Below, piece after piece: positions 27,412 through 37,177 of a DNA stretch of 64,000 nt; the stretch's first letter is position 1; every line of letters starts with the position of its first letter. The position numbers were made by a program, and so were the translations under genes. The notes under the pieces are model-generated. The model was not told the DNA's origin. It worked only from the letters and a program-made list of their open reading frames with translations, and ran no database searches. Source of the stretch: an uncultured Clostridia bacterium (GTDB lineage: Bacteria > Bacillota > Clostridia > Christensenellales > UBA1242). The DNA lies in assembly GCA_944381135.1 (NCBI GenBank), contig CALWJY010000015.1, positions 1 to 64,000 of the forward strand. Reading direction: 5' to 3'.

Positions 27412-28770
27412 TCAGCCAACATTGAAAATTTGCTTAACTTTGCCCTGCTTGTCAACGCTGTATCCTTGCATGATTCCGTCTTGAGAAACCTTGATTGCAA
27501 CCCCATATTTTGCCATTGTTGTGGTTGCAGCAAGACGCCCTCCACCAAGACTTCCCGCTTCAATTTTGATGATTGCTCCAACTGCAATGATTGTGCCATC
27601 ATAATCAATCACTGTTGCGCCATCCACAGACGCCATTTCTTCCATAAGTTTTCGGTCAAGTTCAAACAACTTCTTTCCGGCAACAATTTTTCGAATTGTC
27701 GCAGTTTTTGTGGTTTGGTTTTTGTCAAGGAAATCTTCATATGACATGCTGAATTTTTCAACAATTTCTTTTGCATTTCCAATGTTGTAAAGTTTGCCTG
27801 CCTCTTCAAGTTCCAACTGTTTTTTCATGTTGAAATGTTCTTCAGAAATTATGTCTGCCGCGTCAATGTGATTGAGTGCTTCAAGAGTTCTGTCTTTGTT
27901 GACATATGCAATGCACGCACCTTTGTATGAAAAAGAACAGTCAAGTGCCGTGTTGTAGATTGCGCGCCTGATTTGTTTTGCAGTGTAAGAAACATTGTTG
28001 TAGAGAAGTCTTATGATTTCATCGTGAGAATAGACGCACCACTTGCCATTTCTTTTTGCAAAAACAAGTTGATGAGAGAAGAAAATCAAGATGTCAGCCT
28101 GTTCTGTCAAAACAATTCCAACCCTTTTCTCTGTGCAAACTTTTGCCAATCTGTCATAGACATTTGGCGAAATTGTCGGAACAGTTTTAGTTTTCTTCAA
28201 ATTGACATAGCCCATCAAATTGCCACTTCTGTCAAATTCAATGAAAGACGATTGTCCATCTGTGAAAAGGGCAAAAAAGTCTCTTCGTATGATTTTGTTG
28301 TAGTTAAGTTTTCCAGCACCATCCCCTGCAACTGCAAGGTTGACCAAAATTCCAAGTTCGACATCAAAACCTTCATATGTTCTTGAAGCCCAAGATTCCA
28401 AAGCGTTGATGATTCCCAAAACCGTGTCGCTTCCATTTTCAGTCAAACTTTCAATCAACGCCTTTTCAATTGCCATGTCATACAAGTTGCCCATATACAT
28501 CTTGTCGTCAATTGCCGAATTTGAAACAATGTTGATTTCGTGTATGATTGAGCGGATCAAATTGACTTCCAAAGATTTAAACGCTTGTCCGCGCTTGAGG
28601 ATGAGACGATAGTCATCCGCTTTGGCTGGTTTAAGCAAAATTGTGTTTCCCTTTCCAAGCGCAACTTCCAAATCTCTTGGTGAAGACCCCTCTTCGCCAA
28701 CAAGTGCCGAGCCTGTGAAAAGTGGAACAATAAGTTTTCCAACAATGTCATAAAATTCCGACTTTTCCAT
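27412..28770 (-). CDS. Divergent diadenylate cyclase (DAC)-like protein with altered RHR motif
   Basis: The protein has 452 residues. From about residue 280, the sequence resembles the DAC (DisA_N) fold that makes cyclic di-AMP: KQIRRAIYNTALDCSF, GACIAYVNK, then VDGATVIDYDGTI and KVSQDGIMQGY. The DGA motif is kept. The ATP-binding RHR motif, normally GTRHRAA, reads GGGRLAA. Catalysis may therefore be lost or changed. The first 270 or so residues are not recognised. I start at ATG 28770, preceded by GAGGTG; the GTG two codons earlier is embedded in that site. It is downstream of sigK on the same strand. The DAC assignment is by motif only. Confidence 0.65.
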   Translation of the reverse strand: MEKSEFYDIVGKLIVPLFTGSALVGEEGSSPRDLEVALGKGNTILLKPAKADDYRLILKRGQAFKSLEVNLIRSIIHEINIVSNSAIDDKMYMGNLYDMAIEKALIESLTENGSDTVLGIINALESWASRTYEGFDVELGILVNLAVAGDGAGKLNYNKIIRRDFFALFTDGQSSFIEFDRSGNLMGYVNLKKTKTVPTISPNVYDRLAKVCTEKRVGIVLTEQADILIFFSHQLVFAKRNGKWCVYSHDEIIRLLYNNVSYTAKQIRRAIYNTALDCSFSYKGACIAYVNKDRTLEALNHIDAADIISEEHFNMKKQLELEEAGKLYNIGNAKEIVEKFSMSYEDFLDKNQTTKTATIRKIVAGKKLFELDRKLMEEMASVDGATVIDYDGTIIAVGAIIKIEAGSLGGGRLAATTTMAKYGVAIKVSQDGIMQGYSVDKQGKVKQIFNVG

Positions 28771-28971
28771 AGGCACACCTCAAATAAAAAATGTAAAAAT
28801 CTCTTTAAATTTGCAAATTTAAAGAAAAACGAAGCAATTTTCTTGATTTTTATTCAAAAAAATGTCAAAAAACGGTCAAATTTTTAAAAAACAGAAAAAT
28901 TCTTCTTTATTAAAATTTTAAAATTTGTCAAAAAATCTGTCAAGCAATTTTGAAAATTTATTTTAAAAATT

Positions 28972-29679
28972 TTAAATTTTTTTGGCATTTTCATCACTTT
29001 CAAAACTCTCTCGAATGATTTGAAGTGTTTTGTTTTCAATTCGTGAAATGTAGGAACGCGAAATTCCAAGTTCTGCCGAAACTTCTTTTTGCGTCAATGC
29101 GCGCTTGCAATCAATTCCATAGCGCAATTTGATGACCTTTTGCTCGCGCGGGGTCAGTCTTTCTTCAATGATTTTTTTGATTTTTTGCACCATAAGATTT
29201 GTTTCCACCTGCATAAAAATTTCTTCATCATCCGAAGCCAAAACATCTTTAAGTTCCAAATCTTTGTCGTCGTCATTGTTGCTTGTCAAACTGTTTATGG
29301 AAATGACATTCTTGTGCTTTTTGTTTGCCCTGATAAGCATCAAAATTTCGTTGTTGATGCAACGCGCCGCATAGGTGGAAAGTTGCACTTTTTTGTCATA
29401 GTCAAAAGTGTCAATCGCTTTGATGAGTCCAATTGTCCCCACAGAAAGAAGGTCATCTGCCTCCAGAGAATAGGTGTATTTTTTCACAATGTGCGCAACA
29501 AGTCTCAAGTTGTGCGTGATAAGTTTTTCTCTCGCTTTTTTGTCGCCTTTTTTCATCTTTTCAAACTCCGTCTTTTCCTCCTCCAAAGAAAGAGGTTTTG
29601 GAAACCCCTGCGCCGTGTTGACATAGTTGGTGAAAAGACATATGCGACTGAAAAAATAGGCAAAACTTTCAAAAATCAT
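28972..29679 (-). CDS. sigK: Sporulation sigma factor SigK
   Basis: This late mother-cell sigma factor directs coat and cortex genes. A short hydrophobic pro-like N-terminus (MIFESFAYFFSRICLF) is followed by FPKPLSLEEE, the mark of the SigK branch. Region 2 has HNLRLVAHIVKKY, DDLLSVGTIGLIKAID and TYAARCINNEILM. Region 4 has LTPREQKVIKLRYG and the helix-turn-helix TQKEVSAELGISRSYISRIE. The gene is uninterrupted at 235 residues, with no skin-like insertion. The ATG follows TAGGAG. Proteolytic activation of the N-terminus is expected from the family. Confidence 0.93.
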   Translation of the reverse strand: MIFESFAYFFSRICLFTNYVNTAQGFPKPLSLEEEKTEFEKMKKGDKKAREKLITHNLRLVAHIVKKYTYSLEADDLLSVGTIGLIKAIDTFDYDKKVQLSTYAARCINNEILMLIRANKKHKNVISINSLTSNNDDDKDLELKDVLASDDEEIFMQVETNLMVQKIKKIIEERLTPREQKVIKLRYGIDCKRALTQKEVSAELGISRSYISRIENKTLQIIRESFESDENAKKI

Positions 29680-29936
29680 AAAAACTCCTACTTAATTCTT
29701 ATGTTGAAATTTGTCAAATTTTGCCAAAAATTTAAAAAAGCAAACAAGCCCCGCAAAAATAAATAAAAAGTTGAGAAGAGTTAGAAAGCATAGTTTTTTT
29801 TAACAAATAAAATAATTAAAACGAAAATTGAAAACATAACTCAAATTTTTAATCAAAAAACAAGAACCTTCAGCAAAAATCAAAAATCTGCATTTTGTCA
29901 TAGAAACACATTATGGTTGAAAATGTTTGACAACAC
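29680..29936. other. AT-rich divergent intergenic region upstream of sigK
   Basis: AT-rich sequence between sigK (minus) and the next plus-strand gene. I see no gene. No sigma-E-type promoter could be assigned with confidence. Confidence 0.35.
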
Positions 29937-29966
29937 TTGACAATCGTATCACAAATGTGATAAAAT
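29937..29966 (+). promoter_or_regulatory. Consensus promoter with an operator-like palindrome in the spacer
   Basis: TTGACA (29937-29942), 18 bases and TAAAAT (29961-29966). The spacer holds a perfect palindrome ATCACA-AA-TGTGAT (29948-29961). A protein bound there would block polymerase, so repression is predicted. The half-site is similar to those of CRP/FNR-type regulators. Confidence 0.6.
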
Positions 29967-29995
29967 ATGGCGTTTTTACAAACCTCGGAGGCAAA

Positions 29996-30481
29996 ATGAA
30001 ACTTAAAAATTTCACAAAAACAAGAAAATTCATGCGAATACTTGAAAAAAGTCCAAACATGTTGGCTTTAAGACTTAAAGCAGAGGAAATCAACAGAACA
30101 ATCAGCAAATTGTTCACACAAGACCTCTTTGTTTTTCCAATGGAAAAAACACCGGAATTTCATCTCTATGTCAGCAGAGACCTTTTGAAAAATCAAGTAG
30201 CTGTCTTGGCATACATCAAGGAAGTTGCATCCGAGAAAAAACTTGAAGAGCAAATCATCTTGAAGGCAATCTATGACATGGTGTATCAAGCAGACATTTC
30301 AAAAATTGACACCATTTCACGTTCAAAATATGTCGGGCTTGTGACGAGAACCTTGACACCAGAAGAAAGAATGGCAACCTATCAATATCTTGACAGACCA
30401 GAAAACAAAAACCCACAAAACAAAATCACATTTGAATATGAAAATCGAGAAATGTCATCCTCTTCAAAAAAGGTGATTTAA
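29996..30481 (+). CDS. Protein of unknown function behind an operator-controlled promoter
   Basis: The 161-residue protein starts at ATG 29996, five bases after CGGAGG; the in-frame TTG at 29927 would lie upstream of the promoter and is rejected. The product is basic at the N-terminus (MKLKNFTKTRKFMRILEKS) and probably helical, with no signal or membrane segment. I do not recognise a domain. It is monocistronic, divergent from sigK, and has its own terminator. Confidence 0.75.
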   Translation: MKLKNFTKTRKFMRILEKSPNMLALRLKAEEINRTISKLFTQDLFVFPMEKTPEFHLYVSRDLLKNQVAVLAYIKEVASEKKLEEQIILKAIYDMVYQADISKIDTISRSKYVGLVTRTLTPEERMATYQYLDRPENKNPQNKITFEYENREMSSSSKKVI

Positions 30482-30615
30482 GTCCACTTTAAAAATTGAC
30501 ATATCATTCCCAAATTTTTATGAATTTTAAAATCAATAATTAAGTTTGATAGAAATAAAAAACAATTGAAAGCAAGAACTGACAAAACTTAAAAATAAAA
30601 TTGAATATTAAATAA

Positions 30616-30650
30616 AAACCCAACACAATTTGTTGGACTTTTTTTATTTT
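30616..30650 (+). terminator. Terminator after the 29996 gene
   Basis: CCAACA (30620-30625) pairs with TGTTGG (30631-30636), followed by CTTTTTTT. It lies about 140 bases past the stop codon. Confidence 0.6.
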
Positions 30651-30663
30651 AATTTTTTTCGTT

Positions 30664-31467
30664 TTAAATGTAAAGATGTCGAACCAAAAAGTTAACCCAT
30701 TTGACAGGAAGGATTTTGACAAGAAAGGCAATGAAACCACTCGTCGCACCCGGAAAAACCATGCCGATATATTTTCTAAGTGGCGGTTTTTTCTTTTTGA
30801 CCACTTTCAAAACCTTTTTTGCAACATAGTCTGCCGTCTCGCCATTGTGCTCAGATTTTTCCATTTTCTTAATTCCGCGCTGTTCTGCCTTATCAGAACC
30901 GGTTTCTTTCATTCTGGATGAAGTGAAATTTGTGTTGACATCGCACGGCATAAATGTTGTCACCTTAATTTTTCTCGCTCTGACTTCCGTGGCAAGCGCT
31001 CTTCCAAAAATTTCAATGCCAGCCTTGCTTGCAGAATAGCATGCTTGATATGGAAGTGGAATGATTGAAGCAAGCGAACCTGTGTATAAAATTTTTCCAC
31101 CTTTTCTGATGTAAGGAAGAAACAACTTTGTCATTTTGATTTGAGAAGTGAGGTTGACATTCATGATTTTGTCAATTGCATTCAGGCTTGCATTTTCAAC
31201 AAGTCCACCAATTCCAATTCCAGCATTGCAAAAAAGAAAATCAATTTGCTTTTCTTTTTCAACAATCTCATCAAGCACCTTTTGCAATTTTTCGTCATCA
31301 GTTATGTCACACTCAAAACTTTTTTCAAAGATTTCTTCTTCTGATGCATTCAACGAAATGTCATAAATTTTGACATCTTCTTTTTTCAACCTTTTGGCAA
31401 TTGCAAGTCCAATTCCGCTTGCGCCACCTGAAATGACAGCAACTTTTCCAGTCAAATTTTTCTTCAT
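30664..31467 (-). CDS. Short-chain dehydrogenase/reductase
   Basis: This NAD(P)-dependent oxidoreductase has a Rossmann fold. It has GGASGIGLAIA for nucleotide binding, CNAGIG, the catalytic Ser in YTGSLASIIPLP, and the catalytic YSASKAG. The C-terminal 30 residues are hydrophobic and basic, which suggests membrane association. I chose ATG 31467, preceded by AGGAGAAG; the longer frame adds 14 residues with no homology. The substrate is unknown. It is a single gene. Confidence 0.9.
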   Translation of the reverse strand: MKKNLTGKVAVISGGASGIGLAIAKRLKKEDVKIYDISLNASEEEIFEKSFECDITDDEKLQKVLDEIVEKEKQIDFLFCNAGIGIGGLVENASLNAIDKIMNVNLTSQIKMTKLFLPYIRKGGKILYTGSLASIIPLPYQACYSASKAGIEIFGRALATEVRARKIKVTTFMPCDVNTNFTSSRMKETGSDKAEQRGIKKMEKSEHNGETADYVAKKVLKVVKKKKPPLRKYIGMVFPGATSGFIAFLVKILPVKWVNFLVRHLYI

Positions 31468-31680
31468 TTCTTCTCCTGTGCACTTTCTTAATTTTGAAAT
31501 ACATTTCATTGAATAAACTTAAAAAAACACTTCTTAAATTTGTCCAATCAAACAAAGCTGTTGCATAACACCACATATCTTGCGTATTATGCATACATAC
31601 CACACAAAATATGGTGTATTTTAAATAAAAATAAATTATACAACTTTCAAGAAAATTAATTTTCTCATTTTAGCAAAGTT
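31468..31680. other. AT-rich intergenic stretch between ftsY and the SDR gene
   Basis: An imperfect inverted repeat built on ACACCA...TGGTGT spans about 31568-31618, around a TATGCATA core. It might be an operator for the SDR gene. No gene is seen. Confidence 0.3.
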
Positions 31681-32577
31681 CTAAAACAATTCATCCACAA
31701 AGTCTTTCGGACTGAACTCTTCCAAGTCGTCCATCTTTTCACCTGTGCCAACAAACACAACAGGCAGTTTATATTCCTTTTCAATTGCAATAATCACACC
31801 GCCCTTTGCAGTGCCATCAAGTTTGGTCAAGATTATGCCATCAATTTTTGCAAACTCGTCAAACGCATTGATTTGTGAAAGGGCATTTTGTCCTGTTGTT
31901 GCGTCAAGCACGATGAAGTTAAATTTGTTGGCTTCAGGATATTCTCTGTCTATGATTTTTTCAATTTTTCCAAGTTCTGCCATCAGGTTTGTTTTTGTGT
32001 GAAGTCTGCCCGCAGTGTCCACCAAAAGCACATCCGTCTTGTTTGCTTTTGCGCTTGCAATGCCGTCATAAACCACCGCTCCTGCGTCTGCGCCCTCGGC
32101 ATGTTTGATGATTCGCGTCTTGCTTCGCTCCGCCCATTCTGTCAACTGCGATGAGGCTGCCGCACGAAATGTGTCTCCTGCAACAAGCGTGACACTTCTC
32201 TTTTGAGATTTAAAGAAGTTTGAAAGTTTTCCAATTGTTGTGGTTTTCCCAACGCCGTTGACACCAATAATTGTGATGATTGCAGGAAATTTGATTTCAA
32301 GTTTTGGCGCGTCTTGAAAATATCCTTCAATGATTTCCTTAAGCACAACCTTAACTTCTTCCGCTTTTCTGACCTTTCTTTTGTGGCAAGTTTGGCGGAG
32401 TTCTTCCACAATTTCCATGGACGCTTTCACCCCGATGTCGCAAGAAATCAGGATGTCAGTCAAATCATCAAACAATTCGTCATCCACTTCTCCATGGCTT
32501 AAAAGTGCATCAATTTTTCGATTGAACGCATCTTTTGTTTTCTTCAAAGCGTTGCCAATTTTCTTAAAAAGTCCCAT
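31681..32577 (-). CDS. ftsY: Signal recognition particle receptor FtsY
   Basis: FtsY is the membrane-associated GTPase that docks SRP-ribosome complexes at the translocon. The protein has an NG domain only. It starts MGLFKKIGNALKKTKDAF, an amphipathic membrane-binding helix. The G1 motif is GVNGVGKTTTIGKL, followed by DTFRAAA, the G3 motif DTAGR, and TKLDGTAKGG. It has 298 residues. I chose ATG 32577, preceded by AGAGGAAAAG. It is the last gene of the plsX-rnc-smc-ftsY block, 200 bases after smc. Confidence 0.96.
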   Translation of the reverse strand: MGLFKKIGNALKKTKDAFNRKIDALLSHGEVDDELFDDLTDILISCDIGVKASMEIVEELRQTCHKRKVRKAEEVKVVLKEIIEGYFQDAPKLEIKFPAIITIIGVNGVGKTTTIGKLSNFFKSQKRSVTLVAGDTFRAAASSQLTEWAERSKTRIIKHAEGADAGAVVYDGIASAKANKTDVLLVDTAGRLHTKTNLMAELGKIEKIIDREYPEANKFNFIVLDATTGQNALSQINAFDEFAKIDGIILTKLDGTAKGGVIIAIEKEYKLPVVFVGTGEKMDDLEEFSPKDFVDELF

Positions 32578-32778
32578 ATTCTTTTCCTCTTTCATCCAAT
32601 TATTTTCAACATCTTTTTTCGACTTATTCAAAACTTCTTTGTTCTTCAAACCTCAACACTGCAACATCAAAAGACGCACGCAACATCAAAATTTTTAAGC
32701 AAAATTTAATTTCAAACACACGAACATGCGCATGTTGCCTCCAATTATAATATTTTTTCAACAAGCTCTTGTCAGTTT

Positions 32779-35700
32779 TCAGTTTCCTTGTTCTGCCTGC
32801 TTGATTGCGTCTGAAAGTTTGACAGAAACAATCTTTGACACACCTTTTTCTTCCATTGTCACACCATAAAGGCTGTCAGCAAGTTCCATTGTTGGCTTTC
32901 TGTGTGTGATGACAATGAATTGTGTGCTTTGTGAAAGTTTTTTGAGATAAAGCGCAAATCTTTCGATGTTTGCGTCATCCAAAGCCGCCTCAATTTCGTC
33001 CAAAAGTGAGAATGGCAATGGCTTGAGCCTCAAAATTGCAAACAAAAGCGCAATTGCTGTCAATGTTTTTTCTCCACCACTTAAAAGCGAAAGTTTGTTT
33101 GCCGCTTTGCCCGGAAGTTGAACCATAATTTCAACACCCGCTTCAAGTGGGTCTTCCGCTTCAGTCAATTCCAAGCGGGCATTTCCACCGCCAAACAACT
33201 CTCTGAACACAACCTTGAAACTGTCATTGATTTTGGAAAATTCATCATTGAACTTCGTCAACATTTCGTTTGAAAGGTCTTTGATGATTTTCACAAGGTC
33301 TTCTTCCGCTTTCTTAAGGTCTTCCGATTGCTCCGTCATGTCGTTGTATCTTTCAAGCAATGTGGAAACATCCTCAATGGCATGAACATTGACATAGCCA
33401 AGTGCAGAAATGTCTTTCTTCAATTTGTTGATTTCAATCAACGCTTCCTTAATTTCAAAATTTGGACGCCTGAATTCCAAACAGCCAGAATATGTCAAAC
33501 TATATTCCTCATAGATGCGCTCCTGCATTGCCTCAAGTTCGGTGTCAACCTTTGTCAGACCTGCCTCTTCACGATATTTCTTATCATTCACTCTGGCAAT
33601 CTCTTCCATTGTGACAGTTTTTTGTTCGTCAAGTTTTTTGATGTGAGCCGAAACTGCGACCTTGCTGTTTTCAAGATTTTCGCGCTGTTGTCTGATTCTC
33701 TGCAAGTTGTCTTTAGCCTCGGACGGTTTTGCATTTTCAATCTGCACGCGAATCATCTCTTCTGCACTTGCAATGAATTTTTCATTTTCTGCCAAATGCG
33801 ATTTCAGCGCGTCGATGTTTGATTGTTGCCTGTCTCTTTCCAAAAGCAAGCGGTCAAGTTCGTCCTTTGTCGATTTCAATTTCTCTTCGCATGAGGCAAT
33901 GTCAACCTTGATTGTCGTCATGTTTGAAACAAGTTCATCTCTCTGTGCACGAATTTGGTTATATCTCTCCTGCCTCTGCTTAACAAGCAAGTCCGCATCC
34001 TCTTTGTTTCCGCTCAGTGCATTTTGCATGAGATTTGTTTGAGAAAGTTCGCTTTCAATCAGTTTCAACTTGTTTTCAACGGTTGTTTTTTCCATCTCAA
34101 ACGTCTTTTCTTCGTCTGAAAGTTCGCTCAAATCTTTGTTGATTGCTTCAAGTTTTTCCTGCTCTTTGGCAAGTTTGATTTCCAATTCGTTTTTGCTTTC
34201 TTGCACCGATTTTTCTGCGCTCTTGGAACCATTTAAATCAACTTTCAAAAACTCAATTTTTCGCTTAAGTTCGACATCTTTCAAACTTAAGTTTTCAATT
34301 TCTTCCGTCAAAGTTTCAATTTCGCGTTGACGAGAAATCAAATTGACAGCCTCACTCTTCTTGCTTCCACCCGTCAGCGAACCCTGAGTGCTGACAACAT
34401 CACCCTCCAAAGTGACAATCTTAAACGAAAACGCATTGTCACGCGCCAAATCCACAGCCGTTGCAAGTGTGTCAACAATCACTGTTCCGCCAAGCAAATT
34501 GCTGATGACATTGTCAATTTTCTTATCATACGAAATCAGTTTGCTTGCAACACCAAACACACCCTGCTTTCCGCTGATTCTTCTCTCGTCCATGTCGCGT
34601 CTGCGCATGCTGGAAATTGGAAGAAAAGTTGCACGCCCAAATTGGTTGGTTTTGAGGAAAGAAATCATATCTTTCGCGCCATTTTCATCGTATGTGACAA
34701 TGTTTTGCACCGCTGCACCCAAAGCCACTTCAATGGCGGTTTCAAATTTGGCTGGCACTTTGATGAGTGAAGCCAAAACACCCACCATTTTGCTTCTTAT
34801 CGTGGAGTTTCTTTCGCTTTCTTTCAAAATTTTGCGGACACTGTTGGCATAGCCCTCATATTCCGCCTGCATTTCGCTGAGAAGTTTCTTTCTGTTTTCA
34901 TACACCTTCACTTGAGTTGTGAGGTTGGCTTTTTCAGACTCAAGTTCGGCAATGTCACGCGTGCCAACAAAAATTCTTCCCGAAAGTTCTTCCGCTTCGG
35001 CCTTAATTTTTTCATATTCTTTCTGCGCAGAAGCAATCTCGTTTTCGCTGGATTTCTGCAATTTTTGCATGTTTTCCAATTTACACTTCACTTCTGCCAA
35101 GTTCTTTTCAAGGTTTTCCTTGTTTTGCAAAAGCAAATTCTTTTCAGTTTCAAGCCTTGTGGCACTGCTCTTGATGTCAGAAAGCGACCCCAAAGTTTCA
35201 ATGATTTTTTGTTGAGATTGGTCAGCCTCCGACTCGCTTAAAGACATCTCGTCCACAATGGCAAGATGTTTGTTTGAGAGGTCCTCATATGCGGCATTAA
35301 GTGCACCAAGCCTCTCTTCCAAACGCGCTTTTTCGGCGTTTTTCTCTTTTTCGCTCTCCTCACAATTTTCAATCACAACTTGTGCATTTGAGATGTCAAG
35401 ATTGATGCGGTCGTTTTCCTTTTGAGCAAAGTTGATTCGCTCTCTGGTCACTTTGGTTTCGCCCTCTTGTTTTTCAAGTTCGACAGTCAACCTCAAAAGT
35501 TCGTCATTCAAAGAAGCAATCTGCTTGTCAAACGCAGAAAGGTTGTCCATTTGCTCGGCATAGTCTTTTGTGATGGTGTCAAGGTCAGTTTGGCGCGCAA
35601 ACAATTCTTCTTCAATTGCCTGCAATTTCGCCTGAATTTGCTCTTTCATCACGTGCGCGTTTTCATATTGAAAAACATAGGCATTCACTTCCAAATCTTT

Positions 35701-36366
35701 CAGTTTGCCCTTATATTCCAAATATTTCTTCGCATCCTCAGCCTGTTTTTTAAGAGGTCCCATTTGCCTTTCAATTTCAGCGCGAATGTCATCAATGCGC
35801 ACCAAGTTGTCACGCGTTCTTTCAAGTTTACGCTCCGCCTCATCCTTGCGCGATTTAAACTTGGCAATTCCGGCAGCCTCTTCAAACATAGCCCGCCTTT
35901 CTTCCGGTTTTTCGTCCACAATTTCGCTGACTTTGCCCTGTCCGATGACGGAATAGCCATTCTTTCCAATTCCGCTGTCAAACAAGATGTCTGTGATGTC
36001 ACGCAGACGGCAAGTGTTTTTGTTGATTTGATATTCACTTTCGCCAGAGCGATAGAGTTTTCTCGTGATGGAAAGTTCGTCATATGCAATGTTGAAAAAG
36101 CGGTCGGTGTTGTCGAAAGTCAGCGTCACTTCGCAATATGACAAACTCTTGCGCTTTTCAGTGCCCTTAAAGATGACATCCTGCATGTTGTCGCCACGCA
36201 AACTCTTGGCGCTCTGCTCTCCAAGCACCCAACGAATAGCATCCGAAACATTGCTCTTTCCGCAACCATTTGGTCCAACAATTGCAGTAAACCCGCCATT
36301 AAATTCAATGACAGTGCGGTCTGCAAACGATTTAAAACCAATCATCTCAATCTTTTTAAAATACAT
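32779..36366 (-). CDS. smc: Chromosome segregation protein SMC
   Basis: SMC is the condensin ATPase that organises and segregates the chromosome. The N-terminal Walker A is GPNGCGKSN (about residues 32-40). Long coiled coils (about 165-500 and 680-1020) flank a hinge (about 510-670, KMVGVLASLIKVPAKFETAIEVALG). The C-terminal signature is LSGGEKTLTAIALLFA with Walker B LLDEIEAALDD. The length of 1195 is normal. It lies between rnc and ftsY. Confidence 0.97.
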   Translation of the reverse strand: MYFKKIEMIGFKSFADRTVIEFNGGFTAIVGPNGCGKSNVSDAIRWVLGEQSAKSLRGDNMQDVIFKGTEKRKSLSYCEVTLTFDNTDRFFNIAYDELSITRKLYRSGESEYQINKNTCRLRDITDILFDSGIGKNGYSVIGQGKVSEIVDEKPEERRAMFEEAAGIAKFKSRKDEAERKLERTRDNLVRIDDIRAEIERQMGPLKKQAEDAKKYLEYKGKLKDLEVNAYVFQYENAHVMKEQIQAKLQAIEEELFARQTDLDTITKDYAEQMDNLSAFDKQIASLNDELLRLTVELEKQEGETKVTRERINFAQKENDRINLDISNAQVVIENCEESEKEKNAEKARLEERLGALNAAYEDLSNKHLAIVDEMSLSESEADQSQQKIIETLGSLSDIKSSATRLETEKNLLLQNKENLEKNLAEVKCKLENMQKLQKSSENEIASAQKEYEKIKAEAEELSGRIFVGTRDIAELESEKANLTTQVKVYENRKKLLSEMQAEYEGYANSVRKILKESERNSTIRSKMVGVLASLIKVPAKFETAIEVALGAAVQNIVTYDENGAKDMISFLKTNQFGRATFLPISSMRRRDMDERRISGKQGVFGVASKLISYDKKIDNVISNLLGGTVIVDTLATAVDLARDNAFSFKIVTLEGDVVSTQGSLTGGSKKSEAVNLISRQREIETLTEEIENLSLKDVELKRKIEFLKVDLNGSKSAEKSVQESKNELEIKLAKEQEKLEAINKDLSELSDEEKTFEMEKTTVENKLKLIESELSQTNLMQNALSGNKEDADLLVKQRQERYNQIRAQRDELVSNMTTIKVDIASCEEKLKSTKDELDRLLLERDRQQSNIDALKSHLAENEKFIASAEEMIRVQIENAKPSEAKDNLQRIRQQRENLENSKVAVSAHIKKLDEQKTVTMEEIARVNDKKYREEAGLTKVDTELEAMQERIYEEYSLTYSGCLEFRRPNFEIKEALIEINKLKKDISALGYVNVHAIEDVSTLLERYNDMTEQSEDLKKAEEDLVKIIKDLSNEMLTKFNDEFSKINDSFKVVFRELFGGGNARLELTEAEDPLEAGVEIMVQLPGKAANKLSLLSGGEKTLTAIALLFAILRLKPLPFSLLDEIEAALDDANIERFALYLKKLSQSTQFIVITHRKPTMELADSLYGVTMEEKGVSKIVSVKLSDAIKQAEQGN

Positions 36367-36556
36367 CTCTTTTCACCTATATAATACGATTTTTTAAGCA
36401 TAACAATATTTTTACAACACAATTTCATTTTCAATATGGTTATGTTTTTAACAATTTTCATTTAATTGGAATTTCAGAATGTTTAATTATGAATTAAACA
36501 CAACATTTTCACTCTTAAAGCAAACTTTTAAGCACCAAAAATTTCATGTCCATTTT

Positions 36557-37177
36557 TCACTCTTCAAAAAGTTTTTTCAATGCAACATAGGCGCAATTTT
36601 GTTCTGCTTTGGTCTTGTCTTTGCCATAGCCCGTTGCAATCAAGTCCTCATCCATAAAAAACTTGGCTTCAAACCCGCTTTCAACGCGCTCGGTTTCATA
36701 TTTCATCGTGCATTTAAAATTTGCTTGCACAAGTTCTTGAAGTTGCGACTTGAAATTGTCATTTTTCGCCGACTTAAAATCTTCAATGTGCAACTTGTCA
36801 ATGATGAATTTCCTCGACTCATCCAAACCACCGTCAAGATAGATTCCCGCAATTATGGATTCCATGATGTCGCCTTTGATGGCGGTTGTGATTTCCTGCT
36901 TCATGCTTTTCCCAACAATGACAAATTCGGAAAGTTGCAGTTCGTCAAAACATTCGCTTAAATGGTCCTCAGAAACATAGTGCGAACGCAAAACAGTCAA
37001 TTCTCCTTCCGGCTGGTCGCTGTGCTTAAACAAATATTCTCCCACAACAAAGTTCAAAATGCTGTCACCCAAAAACTCCAAACGCTGATAGTTGTTTTTC
37101 GATTTTGAAGGATGTGTCAATGCGCGCGTGATAAGGTTTTTGTCTTTAAATTCATATCCAATTTTTTCGTCAATCAT
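36557..37177 (-). CDS. rnc: Ribonuclease III
   Basis: RNase III cuts double-stranded RNA, including rRNA precursors. The catalytic signature is RLEFLGDSILNFVV (about residues 33-46) and the second acidic cluster is KGDIMESIIAGIYLDGG. The C-terminal double-stranded RNA-binding domain runs from about residue 145 to the end (SQLQELVQANFKCTMKYE...). At 206 residues it is slightly short (B. subtilis has about 249). The ATG overlaps the plsX stop codon (ATGA). Confidence 0.95.
   Translation of the reverse strand: MIDEKIGYEFKDKNLITRALTHPSKSKNNYQRLEFLGDSILNFVVGEYLFKHSDQPEGELTVLRSHYVSEDHLSECFDELQLSEFVIVGKSMKQEITTAIKGDIMESIIAGIYLDGGLDESRKFIIDKLHIEDFKSAKNDNFKSQLQELVQANFKCTMKYETERVESGFEAKFFMDEDLIATGYGKDKTKAEQNCAYVALKKLFEE

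Noticed and set aside
28972..29679. Search for a skin-like insertion in sigK
   Set aside because: The sigK frame is continuous, with no recombinase nearby.
30664..31467. SDR considered as FabG of a fatty acid operon
   Set aside because: No fab genes are adjacent, and the hydrophobic, basic C-terminal end differs from FabG.
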